DNA from: Pandoraea horticolens
GTDB taxonomy: Bacteria > Pseudomonadota > Gammaproteobacteria > Burkholderiales > Burkholderiaceae
DNA length: 64,000 nucleotides
NCBI RefSeq assembly: GCF_902459555.1
Contig: NZ_CABPSM010000005.1
Location: forward strand, 248,001-312,000
Reading direction: 5' to 3'
Position 1 is the stretch's first letter; every line of letters begins with the position of its first letter. The notes under the pieces were generated by a model. It had not been told where the DNA came from. It was given only the letters and a program-made list of their open reading frames with translations, and ran no database searches. Positions 25,959-35,885 of this stretch are shown here, one piece after another. Both the position numbers and the translations under genes were made by a program.

Positions 25959-25985
25959 GGGGGCGCCAAGCGCCGTTGGGCGGAC

Positions 25986-26894
25986 TCAGGCGTCGTCGCC
26001 CGACGCCTGACGCGCACGCTGCCAGATGGCATCGAGCACCGGATGCGGCTGATGCCGGCGCCGGTAGAGCGCGATATCGAAGCCGATCTGCCAGTCCTTG
26101 CCGCCCACGATGGCAAGCGTGCCGCGCGCGACATCGTCTGCCACGAGCCGTTGCGGCAGCCACGCGATACCGGCGCCGCGTCGCGCCATCGCCAGAATGG
26201 CTTCGTAAGAGTCGGCCTGATAGACGGGCTTGAGCGTGGGCCGGTTCTGCATCTCGGCCAGATGACGGGCGAGCACCGCGCGCAACGTCAACGTGCGGGT
26301 GAACGCCAGCCAGGGAATCGGCGACGGCCCGGCCGCCAGCCGATACTTCGCGCGGCCTTTGGCGTCGAGCGCACTCACCGGCACCAGTACCTCGCGCGCG
26401 ACGCTCAGCCAGTCGTAGCGCTCCTGATCGATAAGCAACCGCGTGTGCGCGCTCGAATACACGATGAGCAGATCGGCCTCGCCGGCAGCCAGTCGCAGGA
26501 TGGCCTCTTCCGCACCGCTCGTGGAAAGCGTGGCCGTGAAGAAGCCGATGCGCGAAACCGTCTCGTCATACCAGTCGGGAAAGAACGTGGCCGCCAGCGT
26601 GCGGCCGGTCGCGATCTTCAGATTGTTTTCGAGCGTGGGTGCGGCGTCCTGCAATTGCGTGCGAGCGCTGTGAAGAATGTCGAGCGCATTGGTGGCGGCG
26701 TCGAGAAACACCGTGCCGGCGGCGGTGAGTTCCAGCGGCTTGCTGCGCCCGACCAAGCGCGTGCCCACCCACGCTTCCAACGCACGGATGCGTCGGCCGA
26801 ACGCCGGGTGCGTGACGAAACGGTTCTCCGCCGCGCGCGTAAAACTGCGCGTGCGTGCGAGTTCGACGAAGTCTTCAAGCCATCGCAGTTGCAT
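25986..26894 (-). CDS. LysR-family regulator (HypT/YjiE-like)
   Basis: 302 residues. MQLRWLEDFVELARTRSFTRAAENRFVTHPAFGRRIRALEAWVG shows the TxxAFGRRIRALE recognition helix typical of the YjiE/HypT branch, which in E. coli answers hypochlorite. The effector domain follows from about residue 90. It converges with the MerR gene and lies downstream of ruvA on the same strand, with 89 bp between. No obvious target gene is adjacent. Confidence 0.87.
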   Translation of the reverse strand: MQLRWLEDFVELARTRSFTRAAENRFVTHPAFGRRIRALEAWVGTRLVGRSKPLELTAAGTVFLDAATNALDILHSARTQLQDAAPTLENNLKIATGRTLAATFFPDWYDETVSRIGFFTATLSTSGAEEAILRLAAGEADLLIVYSSAHTRLLIDQERYDWLSVAREVLVPVSALDAKGRAKYRLAAGPSPIPWLAFTRTLTLRAVLARHLAEMQNRPTLKPVYQADSYEAILAMARRGAGIAWLPQRLVADDVARGTLAIVGGKDWQIGFDIALYRRRHQPHPVLDAIWQRARQASGDDA

Positions 26895-26983
26895 GCCGTT
26901 TCCTCACTGCCTGTTCGCGCCCACTTCCCGCCCCCTTCGCGTCGTCTTCACGTCCCGACCGGACAGGCCGGTTCCTGTTGCGC

Positions 26984-27565
26984 TCAGGCCTTCGAGAGCG
27001 ACTTAAGTGCGTGCTTGATACCGTCAGACACGCTTGTGCCGTCGGGCACGGACTTGACGGCGGCAAGGGCTTCCTTGTCGGAGTAACCCAACGCGAGCAA
27101 CGCATTGACGACGTCGCTCTTGTGATCGTGCGGCGTGGCCGTGCCGGGCACCGTGCCCAGTTGCGCGCCCAGCTTGCCCTTGAGTTCGAGAAGCAGCCGT
27201 TCGGCCGTCTTCTTGCCGATGCCGGGAATCTTGGTCAGACGCCCCGACTCCTGCAACGTGACCGCCTGCGCGATGTCCGCGACGCTCATGCCCGAGAGAA
27301 TGGCAAGCGCCGTACGTGCGCCGACGCCGGAAATCTTGAGCAGTTCGCGGAAAGTGTTGCGCTCGTCCGGCGAGCCAAAGCCGAAGAGCAGTTGCGCGTC
27401 TTCGCGCACGATGAATTGCGTGAGCAGCGTCACGCGCTCCCCCAGGTTCGGCAGGTTGAAGAACGTGCTCATCGGCACCGAGATTTCATACCCCACCCCC
27501 TGGCAGTCGACCAGAATGTGCGGCGGATTTTTTTCCAGCAAGGTGCCTGAGATGCGGCCGATCAT
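26984..27565 (-). CDS. ruvA: Holliday junction DNA helicase subunit RuvA
   Basis: 193 residues, the normal RuvA length. [27 protein letters not shown] opens the OB-fold domain I; domain II has two helix-hairpin-helix motifs ([18 protein letters not shown] and [20 protein letters not shown]); domain III is the flexible C-terminal [20 protein letters not shown]. RuvA binds four-way junctions and loads RuvB. Neither ruvB nor ruvC is next to it; both neighbours are LysR genes. In many Burkholderiales I would expect a ruvCAB cluster, so the isolation is noteworthy. Confidence 0.96.
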   Translation of the reverse strand: MIGRISGTLLEKNPPHILVDCQGVGYEISVPMSTFFNLPNLGERVTLLTQFIVREDAQLLFGFGSPDERNTFRELLKISGVGARTALAILSGMSVADIAQAVTLQESGRLTKIPGIGKKTAERLLLELKGKLGAQLGTVPGTATPHDHKSDVVNALLALGYSDKEALAAVKSVPDGTSVSDGIKHALKSLSKA

Positions 27566-27638
27566 TGATGCCCCGAGAGAGTGACTTCGACAGGCGGCAA
27601 GTGTAGCAAACGGCAGCCCCGCACCGGTGCCGGAAAAT

Positions 27639-28589
27639 TCACCCTTCGCCGACGATGCCCGCAATCGCATCGCCGGTCGAGCGCGTCGCCGCGCTGCGCA
27701 GGCATTCGAGCGCGGCCGCCACCGCCGCACGATTCGCGCCGTCGTCGCGCCAGTACATCGAGATCGCGCCGAACCCGGCAAGTCGCAACGGCACGATGCG
27801 CAACGCGCCGAGCGCCTGCAAGCGGCTCGCCGTACGATGCGACGCCAGACCGATCATGTCGCTGTTGTTGAGCAACGTGAGGTTGAGAATCGTGGAGTTC
27901 GATTCGACGGTGTCGTTCGGCAGCGGATACCCGGCCTCCGCAAGCGCCGTCTCCAGCGCGTTGCGAATCGGCGTGCCGCGCGGCCAGACCACCCAGCGAT
28001 AACGCTGCATGTCGGGCCAGTCCACACGATCGAGCGAAAAGACCGGATGGCGTGCCCGCGCGACGAAATGCAGCGGCTCGAGATACAGCGCCTCGGCGCG
28101 GACATTGCGGTCCTGCAACTCCGGAGCAGAGCGCCCGACGACAATGTCGATCTCGCTATGCGCGAGCTGATTCATCAGCCGGTCCATCGTGTTTTCGATC
28201 ACCCGCGCCTGCACGCGCGGCATGCGTTGCAGGAGCAGCAACACCGCCAGCGGCACCGTATCCGCCGACGACGCCCCCGACGTGCCGATCGCCACCAGTC
28301 CGCTGCCACCCTCGCGCATGGCGTCGAGATCGTCGCGCGCCGTGTCGAGCTGCGCTTCGATCCGCCGGGCATGTTCGATCAGGGCTTCCCCGTAGGCCGT
28401 TGGACGCAAACCGCGCGCCTGACGCTCGAACAGCGGCAGGCCAATATCGTCCTCCAGATCCTTGAGCCACTTCGACAAACCGGGCTGCGTCGTATTGAGT
28501 AACGCCGCGGACTGGCTCATGTTGCCGGTCTCCGCGAGGGTCAGCAGCATCTGCAGATTGCGCAGACGCAGGCGATGGGTCCAGTCCAT
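27639..28589 (-). CDS. LysR-family regulator of the gentisate operon (GbpR/CbbR-like)
   Basis: 316 residues. The DNA-binding domain reads [42 protein letters not shown]; the effector domain starts near residue 98. It is transcribed divergently from gentisate dioxygenase across a 193-bp region holding an ATAC-N8-GTAT operator, which is the classic arrangement for LysR activators of aromatic catabolism. The inducer is probably 3-hydroxybenzoate or gentisate, by inference from the operon. Confidence 0.88.
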   Translation of the reverse strand: MDWTHRLRLRNLQMLLTLAETGNMSQSAALLNTTQPGLSKWLKDLEDDIGLPLFERQARGLRPTAYGEALIEHARRIEAQLDTARDDLDAMREGGSGLVAIGTSGASSADTVPLAVLLLLQRMPRVQARVIENTMDRLMNQLAHSEIDIVVGRSAPELQDRNVRAEALYLEPLHFVARARHPVFSLDRVDWPDMQRYRWVVWPRGTPIRNALETALAEAGYPLPNDTVESNSTILNLTLLNNSDMIGLASHRTASRLQALGALRIVPLRLAGFGAISMYWRDDGANRAAVAAALECLRSAATRSTGDAIAGIVGEG

Positions 28590-28634
28590 GCGCAGTCTCC
28601 GGGCACCCCTCAGGTACCCTCAAGATCGTCCGAG

Positions 28635-28654
28635 CCATACGTTTTTTCGTATGG
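28635..28654. promoter_or_regulatory. LysR operator of the gentisate genes
   Basis: CCATACG-N6-CGTATGG, a perfect dyad with ATAC-N8-GTAT at its core, close to the ATAC-N7-GTAT box of catabolic LysR regulators. It lies 46 bp upstream of the LysR start and 129 bp before the dioxygenase. Confidence 0.65.
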
Positions 28655-28782
28655 ATCCGATGATTTATTCATTTCAAAGAATATGTCTCGCCGAGTATAA
28701 CGCTATCCATAGACCCGCAAGCCCTCGCTGGCTGAGCTTGTCCGACAAGCTGACCGGGCTCCCTACCGACACGGAGACACGC

Positions 28783-29820
28783 ATGTCCGAACGCGCCCCC
28801 AGCGCCAAGCGCGCTGCCTATTACGAGCACATCGGCCGCAATCACATGGCCCCACTGTGGGAATCGCTGCACAGCCTCGTGCCGCCACAGCCGCGCCCGC
28901 GCGTGGTACCCGCCATCTGGAAATACAACGAGGTGCGTCCGCTGGTAATGGAAGCGGGAAGTGTCATCAGCGCCGAAGAGGCCGTGCGCCGCGTGCTGAT
29001 TCTGCAGAACCCGGGCACGCCGGGCTCGTCGAGCATCACCGGCTCGCTCTATGCCGGACTACAACTGATTCTGCCGGGCGAGATCGCGCCGAGCCATCGT
29101 CACACCCAGTCGGCCCTGCGCTTCATCGTGGAAGGCCGCGGCGCGTGGACAGCGGTGAACGGCGAGCGCACCACCATGCATCCGGGCGACTTCATCATCA
29201 CCCCGTCATGGACGTGGCACGACCACGGCAACCCGGCGGACGGCGAGCCGGTCGTATGGCTCGACGGCCTCGACATCCCGCTCGTGCAGTACTTTGATGC
29301 CGGCTTTGCCGAGAACTACCCCGAAGCGCAGCAGCCGGTGCAGCGCCCCGAGGGCGACAGCTTTGCGCGCTACGGGTTCAACATGCTGCCGGTGCACCAC
29401 AAGGTGAGCGATCCGACCTCGCCGATCTTCAGCTACCCGTACGCCCGCTCGCGCGAAGCGCTCGACACGCTGTATCGCAACGGCGAACTCGACCCGTGGG
29501 ACGGCATCAAGCTGCGCTACGTCAACCCGGCGACCGGCGGCTGGCCGATGCCGACGATGGCGACGTTCATGCAATACCTGCCCGCCGGCTTCCAGGGCAA
29601 GACCTATCGCAGCACCGATGCGACGGTCTTCTCGGTGGTCGAAGGTCGCGGCACGGTGCGCATTGGCGACGAGGTGTTCCAGTTCGAACCGCGCGATCAT
29701 TTCGTCGTGCCGTCATGGGCACCGGTGCAACTCGCCGCGCTCGAAGACGCCGTGCTGTTCAGCTACTCGGATCGCCCGGTACTCGCCGCCCTGAACCTGC
29801 TGCGCGAATCGCGCACCTGA
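28783..29820 (+). CDS. Gentisate 1,2-dioxygenase
   Basis: 345 residues from ATG 28783 (GGAG at 28773-28776). It is a bicupin: the N-terminal cupin has the iron-site [17 protein letters not shown] and a later His in WTWHDHGN; the C-terminal cupin has [33 protein letters not shown]. It opens the gentisate ring to maleylpyruvate with O2 and Fe(II). It is the first gene of an operon with fumarylpyruvate hydrolase, maleylpyruvate isomerase and a 6-hydroxylase, which fixes the substrate as gentisate rather than 1-hydroxy-2-naphthoate. Confidence 0.93.
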   Translation: MSERAPSAKRAAYYEHIGRNHMAPLWESLHSLVPPQPRPRVVPAIWKYNEVRPLVMEAGSVISAEEAVRRVLILQNPGTPGSSSITGSLYAGLQLILPGEIAPSHRHTQSALRFIVEGRGAWTAVNGERTTMHPGDFIITPSWTWHDHGNPADGEPVVWLDGLDIPLVQYFDAGFAENYPEAQQPVQRPEGDSFARYGFNMLPVHHKVSDPTSPIFSYPYARSREALDTLYRNGELDPWDGIKLRYVNPATGGWPMPTMATFMQYLPAGFQGKTYRSTDATVFSVVEGRGTVRIGDEVFQFEPRDHFVVPSWAPVQLAALEDAVLFSYSDRPVLAALNLLRESRT

Positions 29821-29927
29821 GCCGGGCACGAACGCCGCCCCCCCCTACACCGGCTACGTGCCTCGGGCGTCTGCCTGACCCGCGCACGTTGCCACCGTCT
29901 TTACCTTAATTCGTCGAGTCAAACACC

Positions 29928-30626
29928 ATGTCCTTCGTCTTCGCCCCGCCCGCCACCGTCGCCATTCCGGTCGTCGGCAGCAACAATCAGTTCGCCGTGC
30001 GACGTGTGTACTGCGTTGGCCGCAACTACGCTGCCCACGCCCGTGAAATGGGCTTCGATCCCGACCGCGAACCGCCGTTCTTCTTCTGCAAACCGGCCGA
30101 TGCCGTGCTGCCAGTGGCCTACGGCGAAACGCTCGAGCTGAAGTACCCGTCCCAGACGTCGAACTATCACTACGAAGCCGAGCTGGTCGCCGTCATCGGC
30201 AAGGCCGGGTCGGACATTCCGCTCGATCAGGCGCTCGAACACGTATGGGGCTACGCCGTGGGTCTCGACATGACGCGTCGCGATCTGCAAATGAAGATGC
30301 GTGAAATGGGACGTCCGTGGGAAATCGGCAAGGCGTTCGACGCCTCGGCCCCCATCGGCCCGATCCATCCGGTGTCGAGCGTCGGTCAGATCGAGAAGGC
30401 CGGCATCTCGCTCACGGTCGACGGCGTGCAGAAGCAGAAGAGCGACATCGCGCATCTGATCTGGTCAGTGGCCGAGACGGTCTCGTATCTGTCGCAGTTC
30501 TTCCGTCTTGAGCCAGGCGATCTCATCTACACCGGCACCCCCGAGGGCGTGGGTCCGGTCAAGGCGGGCGAGACGATGGTCACGGCCGTCGAAGGGCTCG
30601 GCGAGATCACGGTGCGCGTGGTCTGA
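29928..30626 (+). CDS. Fumarylpyruvate hydrolase (FAH family)
   Basis: 232 residues with the fumarylacetoacetase C-terminal fold: VYCVGRNYAAHAREMG, PPFFFCKPADAVLP, NYHYEAELVAVIGKAG (Glu metal ligands), WGYAVGLDMTRRDLQ and DLIYTGTPEGVGPV. It splits fumarylpyruvate into fumarate and pyruvate, the last gentisate step. It starts 107 bp after the dioxygenase and ends 9 bp before the isomerase. NagK of naphthalene degraders is the closest named equivalent I recognise. Confidence 0.92.
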   Translation: MSFVFAPPATVAIPVVGSNNQFAVRRVYCVGRNYAAHAREMGFDPDREPPFFFCKPADAVLPVAYGETLELKYPSQTSNYHYEAELVAVIGKAGSDIPLDQALEHVWGYAVGLDMTRRDLQMKMREMGRPWEIGKAFDASAPIGPIHPVSSVGQIEKAGISLTVDGVQKQKSDIAHLIWSVAETVSYLSQFFRLEPGDLIYTGTPEGVGPVKAGETMVTAVEGLGEITVRVV

Positions 30627-30635
30627 GGCATCGTC

Positions 30636-31277
30636 ATGCAGCTCTATAGCTTTTTCAATAGCTCGACGTCGTATCGCGTGCGCATCGCGCTCGCCCTCAA
30701 GGGGCTGACGTTCGACACGATTCCCGTGAACATCCGCGCCGGCGAGCATCGCACCGACGCGTATGTCGACGACGTCAATCCGTCGGCCGCCGTGCCTGCC
30801 ATCGTGGATGGCGGCGTTGCGCTGGGCCAGTCCATCGCCATCATCGACTATCTCGACGCGAAGTATCCCGAACCGCGTCTGGTGCCGCAGGACCTGGAAG
30901 CCCGCGCCCGCGTGCTCGAACTGTCGATGCTCATCAGTTGCGATATCCACCCGGTGAACAATCTGCGCGTCCTGAAGTATCTGCAAGGTACGTTGGGCCT
31001 TACCCCAGAACAGAAAGATGCGTGGTACCGCCACTGGATCGACGAAGGCATGGCCGGTGTGGAGCGGCTGCTCGCCAAACACGGTCACGGCAGCTGGTGC
31101 TTCGGCGACGCGCCGACGCTTGCCGACATCTGTCTGGTTCCGCAGATCACCAATGCCCAACGCATGGGGTGCGACATGTCGGCATATCCGCGCGCGATGG
31201 CGGTGCTCGCACTGGCGAAAACGCATCCGGCATTCCTCGCAGCCGCCCCCAACCGACAGCCGGATTACACGGCGTAA
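30636..31277 (+). CDS. Maleylpyruvate isomerase (zeta-class GST)
   Basis: 213 residues. The thioredoxin-like N-terminal domain has LYSFFNSSTSYRVRIALALKG, with the zeta-class Ser-Ser-Thr active-site motif, and NPSAAVPAIVDGGVALGQSIAIIDYLD. The helical C-terminal domain includes FGDAPTLADICLVPQ. With glutathione it isomerises maleylpyruvate to fumarylpyruvate between the dioxygenase and hydrolase steps. NagL-like; maleylacetoacetate isomerases are close relatives, but the operon argues for gentisate. Confidence 0.92.
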   Translation: MQLYSFFNSSTSYRVRIALALKGLTFDTIPVNIRAGEHRTDAYVDDVNPSAAVPAIVDGGVALGQSIAIIDYLDAKYPEPRLVPQDLEARARVLELSMLISCDIHPVNNLRVLKYLQGTLGLTPEQKDAWYRHWIDEGMAGVERLLAKHGHGSWCFGDAPTLADICLVPQITNAQRMGCDMSAYPRAMAVLALAKTHPAFLAAAPNRQPDYTA

Positions 31278-31317
31278 TTGATATCCGGAACGGCTGGAAG
31301 GGCCGCAGGAGACAACC

Positions 31318-32535
31318 ATGAGTCAAACCTCTCAACCCAAAGCCCTCGTCGTTGGCGGCGGCATCGGCGGCCTTGCCGCAGCGCTCGCGCTCGCCAACCG
31401 GGGTGTGCGCATCGAACTGCTGGAGCAGGCCGAGACCATCGGCGAGATCGGTGCGGGCATTCAACTCGCGGCCAACGCTTTTGCGGCGCTCGATGCCCTC
31501 GGCGTCGGCGAAGCGGCGCGCGGCCGCTCGGTCTTTACCGACCACATCACGCTGCGCGACGCCATCGACCGCAGCATCATCGCGCAAGTCGACGTCGGTG
31601 CGCCGTATCGCGAGCGCTTCGGCAATCCGTATGCCGTGATCCACCGCGCCGATATTCATCTCTCGATTCTCGAAGCGGTACAGCGCAATCCGCTGATCCG
31701 GTTCCGAACCGCAACGCGCGTCGTGTCGCTGGCGCAGGACGACAAAGGTGTGACCGTCGTCGACCAGCATGGCGAGCGCCACACGGCCGACGCAGTGATC
31801 GGCTGCGACGGCGTGAAGTCTGCCGTGCGTGCCGCCCTGATCGGCGACGAACCGCGTGTGACCGGGCACGTGGTGTATCGCGCGGTGGTCGACGTCGAGA
31901 ACATGCCGGCGGACTTGCAGGTCAACGCACCGGTCGTCTGGGCGGGACCGAACTGCCACCTCGTGCATTACCCATTGCGCGGCGGCAAGCAGTACAACCT
32001 CGTGGTGACGTTCCACAGCCGCGAGCAGGAAGTCTGGGGCGTGCGCGACGGCAGCAAAGAGGAAGTGCTGTCGTACTTCGAAGGCATCGATGCGCTGCCG
32101 CACCAGATGCTCGACCGTCCCACGTCGTGGCGACGCTGGGCCACCGCCGACCGCGACCCGGTCGCGCAGTGGAGCTTCGGTCGCGCCACGATCCTTGGCG
32201 ACGCGGCGCATCCGATGACGCAATACATCGCGCAAGGGGCCTGTCAGGCGCTGGAAGATGCGGTCACGCTCGGTGCCGCGTACGCCGCCGCGAATGGCGA
32301 TTTCGCCGATGCCTTCCGCCGCTACGAATACGCGCGTATTCCCCGCACTGCCCGTGTGCTGTACGGCGCGCGCGACATGGGGCGCGTGTATCACGCGAAG
32401 GGCGTGGATCGCTGGGTGCGCAACTCGCTGTGGAAAGGCCGCACGCAACCACAGTTCTACGACGCCCTGCAGTGGTTGCACGGCTGGCGCGCAGAGAACT
32501 GCCTGTCGCAAACCCCTTGGCTTGCCGGCGAATAA
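31318..32535 (+). CDS. 3-hydroxybenzoate 6-hydroxylase (FAD monooxygenase)
   Basis: 405 residues. FAD-binding GGGIGGLAAALALANRG is at about residue 12, the DG motif at VIGCDGVKSAVR, and the second FAD motif at ATILGDAAHPMTQYIAQGACQALEDA. Family members include salicylate and 3-hydroxybenzoate hydroxylases; linkage to gentisate genes and a 6-hydroxylase-like length favour conversion of 3-hydroxybenzoate to gentisate with NAD(P)H and O2. Salicylate 5-hydroxylases are multi-component and unlike this protein. It begins 40 bp after the isomerase. Confidence 0.88.
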   Translation: MSQTSQPKALVVGGGIGGLAAALALANRGVRIELLEQAETIGEIGAGIQLAANAFAALDALGVGEAARGRSVFTDHITLRDAIDRSIIAQVDVGAPYRERFGNPYAVIHRADIHLSILEAVQRNPLIRFRTATRVVSLAQDDKGVTVVDQHGERHTADAVIGCDGVKSAVRAALIGDEPRVTGHVVYRAVVDVENMPADLQVNAPVVWAGPNCHLVHYPLRGGKQYNLVVTFHSREQEVWGVRDGSKEEVLSYFEGIDALPHQMLDRPTSWRRWATADRDPVAQWSFGRATILGDAAHPMTQYIAQGACQALEDAVTLGAAYAAANGDFADAFRRYEYARIPRTARVLYGARDMGRVYHAKGVDRWVRNSLWKGRTQPQFYDALQWLHGWRAENCLSQTPWLAGE

Positions 32536-32764
32536 GCCCGGACGGCACCGCGCGGCATCGCAATATCCGCTGTCCACTGTCCACGGTCATGAGTGAGGCA
32601 ATCCCGCAGCGCAACGGCCGTACGCCGCCGCGCTGCACACCGTCGCGTCGCCTATGACGAACGACGGATTTTGACAGCACGCATAACAACAATCACCGCA
32701 ATGCGCTCTGGCGACGCGGGACCTGCCCGCAACGCCGCTTCTGGCACCTTAGAGGAGACAACCT

Positions 32765-34108
32765 ATGCCAGCCACCCCCATCAACGTAACGGCGTTCATC
32801 GACCGGCATCGCATCTCGCCGTTTCAGGTGACGATCGTCGTCCTGTGCTTTCTGATCGTCGCGATCGACGGCTTCGACACGGCCGCCATCGGCTTCATCG
32901 CGCCTGCGATCCGGGCCGAATGGTCGCTGACGCCGGCACATCTCGCGCCGCTCTTCGGTGCGGGACTGGCGGGCCTGATGGCCGGCGCCTTCCTGTTCGG
33001 GCCGCTCGCCGACAAGTTCGGCCGCAAGACGATCCTGATCTTCTCCGTGCTGTTCTTCGGCGTGGCCAGTCTGGCGTCGGCGTGGTCGATGGAGCTGTGG
33101 CAACTGATCGCCCTGCGCTTTTTGACCGGCCTCGGTCTGGGCGGCGCGATGCCCAACGCCATCACGCTGACGTCGGAATACTGCCCCGACTCGCGCCGCT
33201 CTTTCCTCGTGACGACTATGTTCTGCGGCTTCACGCTCGGCTCGGCGCTGGGCGGTCTCGCGTCGGCCGGATTGATCGAAGCCTTCGGCTGGCGCTCCGT
33301 GCTGGTCGTGGGCGGGGTGATGCCGCTCGTGCTCGGCGTGATCCTGATTCGTGCGTTGCCGGAATCGGTGCGCTACCTCGTGATGGCGGGCAAATCGCCG
33401 GAACGTGTGGCGGCGTCGCTGCAACGCATTGCGCCGCATGAAGACCTGCGCGGCGCCACGTTCAATGTCGCGACGAAGGCGTCGGCCACGTCGCCCGTGG
33501 GGCATCTCTTCAAGCCGGAATTGCTGCGCGGCACGCTGCTCTTCTGGATCACGTTCTTCATGAGTCTGCTCGTGATCTATCTGCTTTCGAGCTGGCTGCC
33601 GACGCTGCTTCGCACCAACGGTCTGACGCTGCGCAGCGCCGCCATCGTCACGGCCATGTTCCAGGTAGGCGGCACGCTGGGCGCCATCGTGCTGGGTTGG
33701 CTGATGGACCGCTTCAATCCGCATTACGTGCTCGCCACCGCCTACGTGCTGGCCGGCGTTTGCGTGGCGGCCGTCGGGCCGCTTGCCAGTTCACCGGTAC
33801 TCGCCTCCGTGGCGGTGTTCTGGGCGGGCTTCTGCGTGTCGGGCGGTCAGGTCGGTGCGAATGCGCTGTCCGCCGAGTTCTACCCGACGGACTGCCGCGC
33901 GACAGGCGTGAGCTGGGCCAACGGTGTCGGCCGTCTCGGTTCGGTCGTCGGCTCGGTCGGCGGTGCATCGATGCTTGCCATGGGCTGGTCGATGCCCGCC
34001 CTGTTCGCCACTATCGGCGTGCCCGCCGTGCTCGCCGGTCTGACGATGCTCACGCTCGGCCGTTTGCGTCATCGGCAGGCGGCGATGGCGGTGCGTGCCG
34101 CGGCCTGA
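32765..34108 (+). CDS. Aromatic acid:H+ symporter (AAHS family, MhbT/BenK-like)
   Basis: 447 residues, about 12 helices. AAHS marks are CFLIVAIDGFDTAAIGFIAPAI in helix 1 (Asp used for proton coupling), GPLADKFGRKT in loop 2-3 and RFLTGLGLGGAMPNAI. It imports the aromatic acid that feeds the hydroxylase upstream. An AGGAG precedes the ATG. The 229-bp gap from the hydroxylase has no hairpin, so read-through is likely, and a strong terminator follows. Confidence 0.92.
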   Translation: MPATPINVTAFIDRHRISPFQVTIVVLCFLIVAIDGFDTAAIGFIAPAIRAEWSLTPAHLAPLFGAGLAGLMAGAFLFGPLADKFGRKTILIFSVLFFGVASLASAWSMELWQLIALRFLTGLGLGGAMPNAITLTSEYCPDSRRSFLVTTMFCGFTLGSALGGLASAGLIEAFGWRSVLVVGGVMPLVLGVILIRALPESVRYLVMAGKSPERVAASLQRIAPHEDLRGATFNVATKASATSPVGHLFKPELLRGTLLFWITFFMSLLVIYLLSSWLPTLLRTNGLTLRSAAIVTAMFQVGGTLGAIVLGWLMDRFNPHYVLATAYVLAGVCVAAVGPLASSPVLASVAVFWAGFCVSGGQVGANALSAEFYPTDCRATGVSWANGVGRLGSVVGSVGGASMLAMGWSMPALFATIGVPAVLAGLTMLTLGRLRHRQAAMAVRAAA

Positions 34109-34140
34109 GTGTTTCGCCACTCGTAACGACCGCGGCAGGT

Positions 34141-34185
34141 CGAACGGGCGCCATTCGCGTTGCGCGATGGCGCCCGTTCGCTTTT
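34141..34185 (+). terminator. Rho-independent terminator of the gentisate operon
   Basis: An 18-bp stem with a single bulge, loop TTG, and CTTTT directly after it at 34181-34185. It starts 32 bp after the transporter stop. Confidence 0.85.
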
Positions 34186-34350
34186 GGGGCGAGGGTTTGC
34201 CGCCGAAGGCGCGCGGCCACGTGTTGCACCGCGCAAAGCGTCGCGGATAGGAATAAAGTGTCGGCTGACGGCGAAGTCGAAGTGCCTTAAGGGCACCCGC
34301 GTCATCCCGACGCCGCGCCGCGAATCCAACTTCCCCTCCGGAGATTGAAG

Positions 34351-35292
34351 GTGTCGCTGCCCCCACTGCTGGTCGTTATCCCGATGCATCCCGAGCAGTT
34401 GTCCGAACTGCAAGCGCAGTTCGACGTGATCTACCGTCCGAGCCATCACCCTGTGCCGGAAGGCTGGGGCCCCGAAGGCGAGCGAGCGCGCTTCGTCCTC
34501 ACGAATGGCGGGCGGGGTCTGAATGCTGCCGAACTGGCGCATCTGCCCAAGGTTGAACTGGTCAGTGCGCTGGGCGCCGGCTATGAGAATCTGGATCTCG
34601 CCACGATCCGTTCGCGCAACATTGTGGCCGTAAACGGGGCCGGCGCCAATGCGCCGACGGTCGCCGATCAGGGCTTCGCGCTGCTGCTCGCCGCTGTGCG
34701 TCGCATTCCGGAGTACGACGCGGCTTGCCGCAAAGGTGTGTGGCGCGACGCGCTGCCCATGCAGCCCGGCGTATCGGGTAAGAAGCTGGGCATCGTCGGG
34801 CTGGGCGCCGTCGGCCGTCAGTTCGCCAAGCGCGGCGAGGGCTTCGACATGCAGATCGGCTACCGGAACCGCCATCGTCGCGACGATTTGCCTGCGCACT
34901 ACCAATTCTTCGACAGCGTGCTGGCGCTGGCCGAGTGGGCCGACTATCTCGTCGTCACGGCGCCGGGCGGTGCAGAGTCGTATCACCTCGTGAATGCCGA
35001 TGTGCTGCGCGCACTCGGCAAGCACGGCTTTCTCGTCAACATGGGACGCGGCAGTATCGTCGACACCGCCGCCCTGGCCGACGCATTGCGCAATGGCACC
35101 ATCGCCGGTGCCGGGCTTGACGTGTACGAGGGCGAACCGTCACCGCCTGCGGCGCTGATCGACTTGCAGAACGTAGTGCTGAGCCCGCACGTGGCCGGGC
35201 GCTCGCCCGAGGCCGAAGCCGCCACGCTCGCCATGTTCCTCGAAAATACGCGCCGCTATCAGGCAGGAGAACCGCTGCTCACGCCGCTGTGA
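34351..35292 (+). CDS. D-2-hydroxyacid dehydrogenase
   Basis: 313 residues from GTG 34351 (7 bases after GGAG); TTG 34345 is an alternative. It has a Rossmann motif LGIVGLGAVGRQFAKRG, the catalytic Arg in NMGRGSIVDTAALADAL, Glu in GLDVYEGEPSPP and His in SPHVAGRSPEA. The glyoxylate/hydroxypyruvate reductase group is the best guess. It lies alone between the gentisate terminator and a small opposite-strand gene. Confidence 0.88.
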   Translation: MSLPPLLVVIPMHPEQLSELQAQFDVIYRPSHHPVPEGWGPEGERARFVLTNGGRGLNAAELAHLPKVELVSALGAGYENLDLATIRSRNIVAVNGAGANAPTVADQGFALLLAAVRRIPEYDAACRKGVWRDALPMQPGVSGKKLGIVGLGAVGRQFAKRGEGFDMQIGYRNRHRRDDLPAHYQFFDSVLALAEWADYLVVTAPGGAESYHLVNADVLRALGKHGFLVNMGRGSIVDTAALADALRNGTIAGAGLDVYEGEPSPPAALIDLQNVVLSPHVAGRSPEAEAATLAMFLENTRRYQAGEPLLTPL

Positions 35293-35305
35293 TTGGCGAG
35301 ATGCC

Positions 35306-35557
35306 TCAGTGATTGTCCAGCCCATCGATGCTGCGCTCGGGCGACGACGTCAGCGTGACGCCGTCATTGACGGGCTCGAACTCGATGCTGCTCTTGGCGC
35401 TAGCCGTGGTGAAGGCTGTCTCGCATGTCGGACACCTCACTTCGGCATCCGAATGGAGATAGTCATAGAGCGCCTGAACGGTCGGCTGACTCGCCGCAAC
35501 GGAGAAACGGGCCTTACAGGTAGGGCAAACGACGAAACCAGTGTGGATCGACAGCAT
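35306..35557 (-). CDS. Small zinc-ribbon-like protein
   Basis: 83 residues from ATG 35557, preceded by GGGAGG; an upstream start would add 24 poorly conserved-looking residues. Two CPTC knuckles at residues 11-14 and 42-45 are spaced like a four-Cys zinc ribbon, with a Tyr/Asp-rich helix between (VQALYDYLHS) and an acidic tail. No enzyme motif. It converges with the hydroxyacid dehydrogenase. The function is unknown; zinc binding is inferred from the Cys pairs. Confidence 0.65.
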   Translation of the reverse strand: MLSIHTGFVVCPTCKARFSVAASQPTVQALYDYLHSDAEVRCPTCETAFTTASAKSSIEFEPVNDGVTLTSSPERSIDGLDNH

Positions 35558-35885
35558 GGTGGGCCTCCCGTCGGCAATGTGACCGATTCTACCGCCAGTC
35601 GGTTCGTCTCGGGCCAGCGCGCGTGGCATCGCCTCCGGGGCAACGATCCGACGCCTGTGCCGGCGATGGCCGGTCGTTCGCAGCCACCGCGTCGTTCCAT
35701 CAAGGAAACCTTACGAAAGCGGGCAGTGCATTGAGAAAATCAATGTGGCGGAACCGGCCGGCGGCCCGATCGATCGCACCGACATGGGCGGCAACCGGGG
35801 CGACAACGTGCAGCCCAGGCCACCTATACTGACAGCTCGGCTCACGTCTTTCGCGTCACCGGCGAATCCTGCACTGGGAGCACAT

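Noticed and set aside
28462-28782. Upstream extension of the gentisate dioxygenase frame
   Set aside because: It would overlap the divergent LysR gene and the operator. ATG 28783 has a good ribosome site and begins the conserved protein.
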